From Roseovarius sp. (GTDB lineage Bacteria > Pseudomonadota > Alphaproteobacteria > Rhodobacterales > Rhodobacteraceae), in assembly GCA_023260815.1 (NCBI GenBank), contig JALQUE010000158.1, forward strand, positions 1-7,079: a DNA stretch of 7,079 nt. The letters run 5' to 3'. Below the pieces are notes generated by a model. That model searched no databases, had not been told where the DNA came from, and was given only the letters and a program-made list of their open reading frames with translations. Position numbers and translations under genes: made by a program. Below, piece by piece: positions 5,926 through 7,079 of this stretch; the stretch's first letter is position 1; every line of letters begins with the position of its first letter.

Positions 5926-5948
5926 GATGTCTGTCTGCGCGCCTGAAA

Positions 5949-7079
<1,131 letters not shown>

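Overview
The window looks like a chromosomal segment from an alphaproteobacterium, most likely of the Rhodobacteraceae (Rhodobacter/Roseobacter group). Base composition is GC-rich and coding density is high. The gene order secD/secF, a small Mth938-family protein, ccmA-ccmB-ccmC-ccmD-ccmG resembles, from memory, the helABCDX cytochrome c biogenesis locus of Rhodobacter capsulatus. The genus assignment is inference. No mobile element, tRNA, rRNA or CRISPR array was seen.

Left part (1-2968): the 3' portion of a Sec translocon accessory gene in which SecD and SecF domains are joined in one reading frame, cut by the left edge. It overlaps by 8 bases a TauE/SafE-family (TSUP) membrane transporter gene. 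After 12 bases comes a small soluble Mth938-like protein related to mitochondrial NDUFAF3.

Middle (3035-5746): a complete ccmA-ccmB-ccmC-ccmD-ccmG set for System I cytochrome c maturation. CcmA (ATPase) and CcmB (membrane subunit) form an ABC module. CcmC presents heme to the chaperone CcmE, and tiny CcmD tethers the complex. CcmA/B ATP hydrolysis releases heme-loaded CcmE. CcmG is a membrane-anchored periplasmic thioredoxin that keeps the CXXCH cysteines of apocytochrome c reduced. CcmE, CcmF and CcmH are not here and must be encoded elsewhere. Most junctions in this group are overlaps of 4 to 8 bases, so the genes are probably co-transcribed and translationally coupled.

Right part (5747-7079): a 202-base convergent intergenic region rich in inverted repeats. 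It holds a strong Rho-independent terminator for the minus-strand gene and a plausible one for the ccm operon. Beyond it is the C-terminal 376 residues of an AcnA/IRP1-type aconitase on the minus strand, cut by the right edge.

Overall this is a conserved housekeeping region. I found no convincing previously undescribed system. The points most worth a second look are the SecD-SecF fusion, the TSUP gene coupled to it, the short ccmD gene nested between ccmC and ccmG, and the structured convergent intergenic region.
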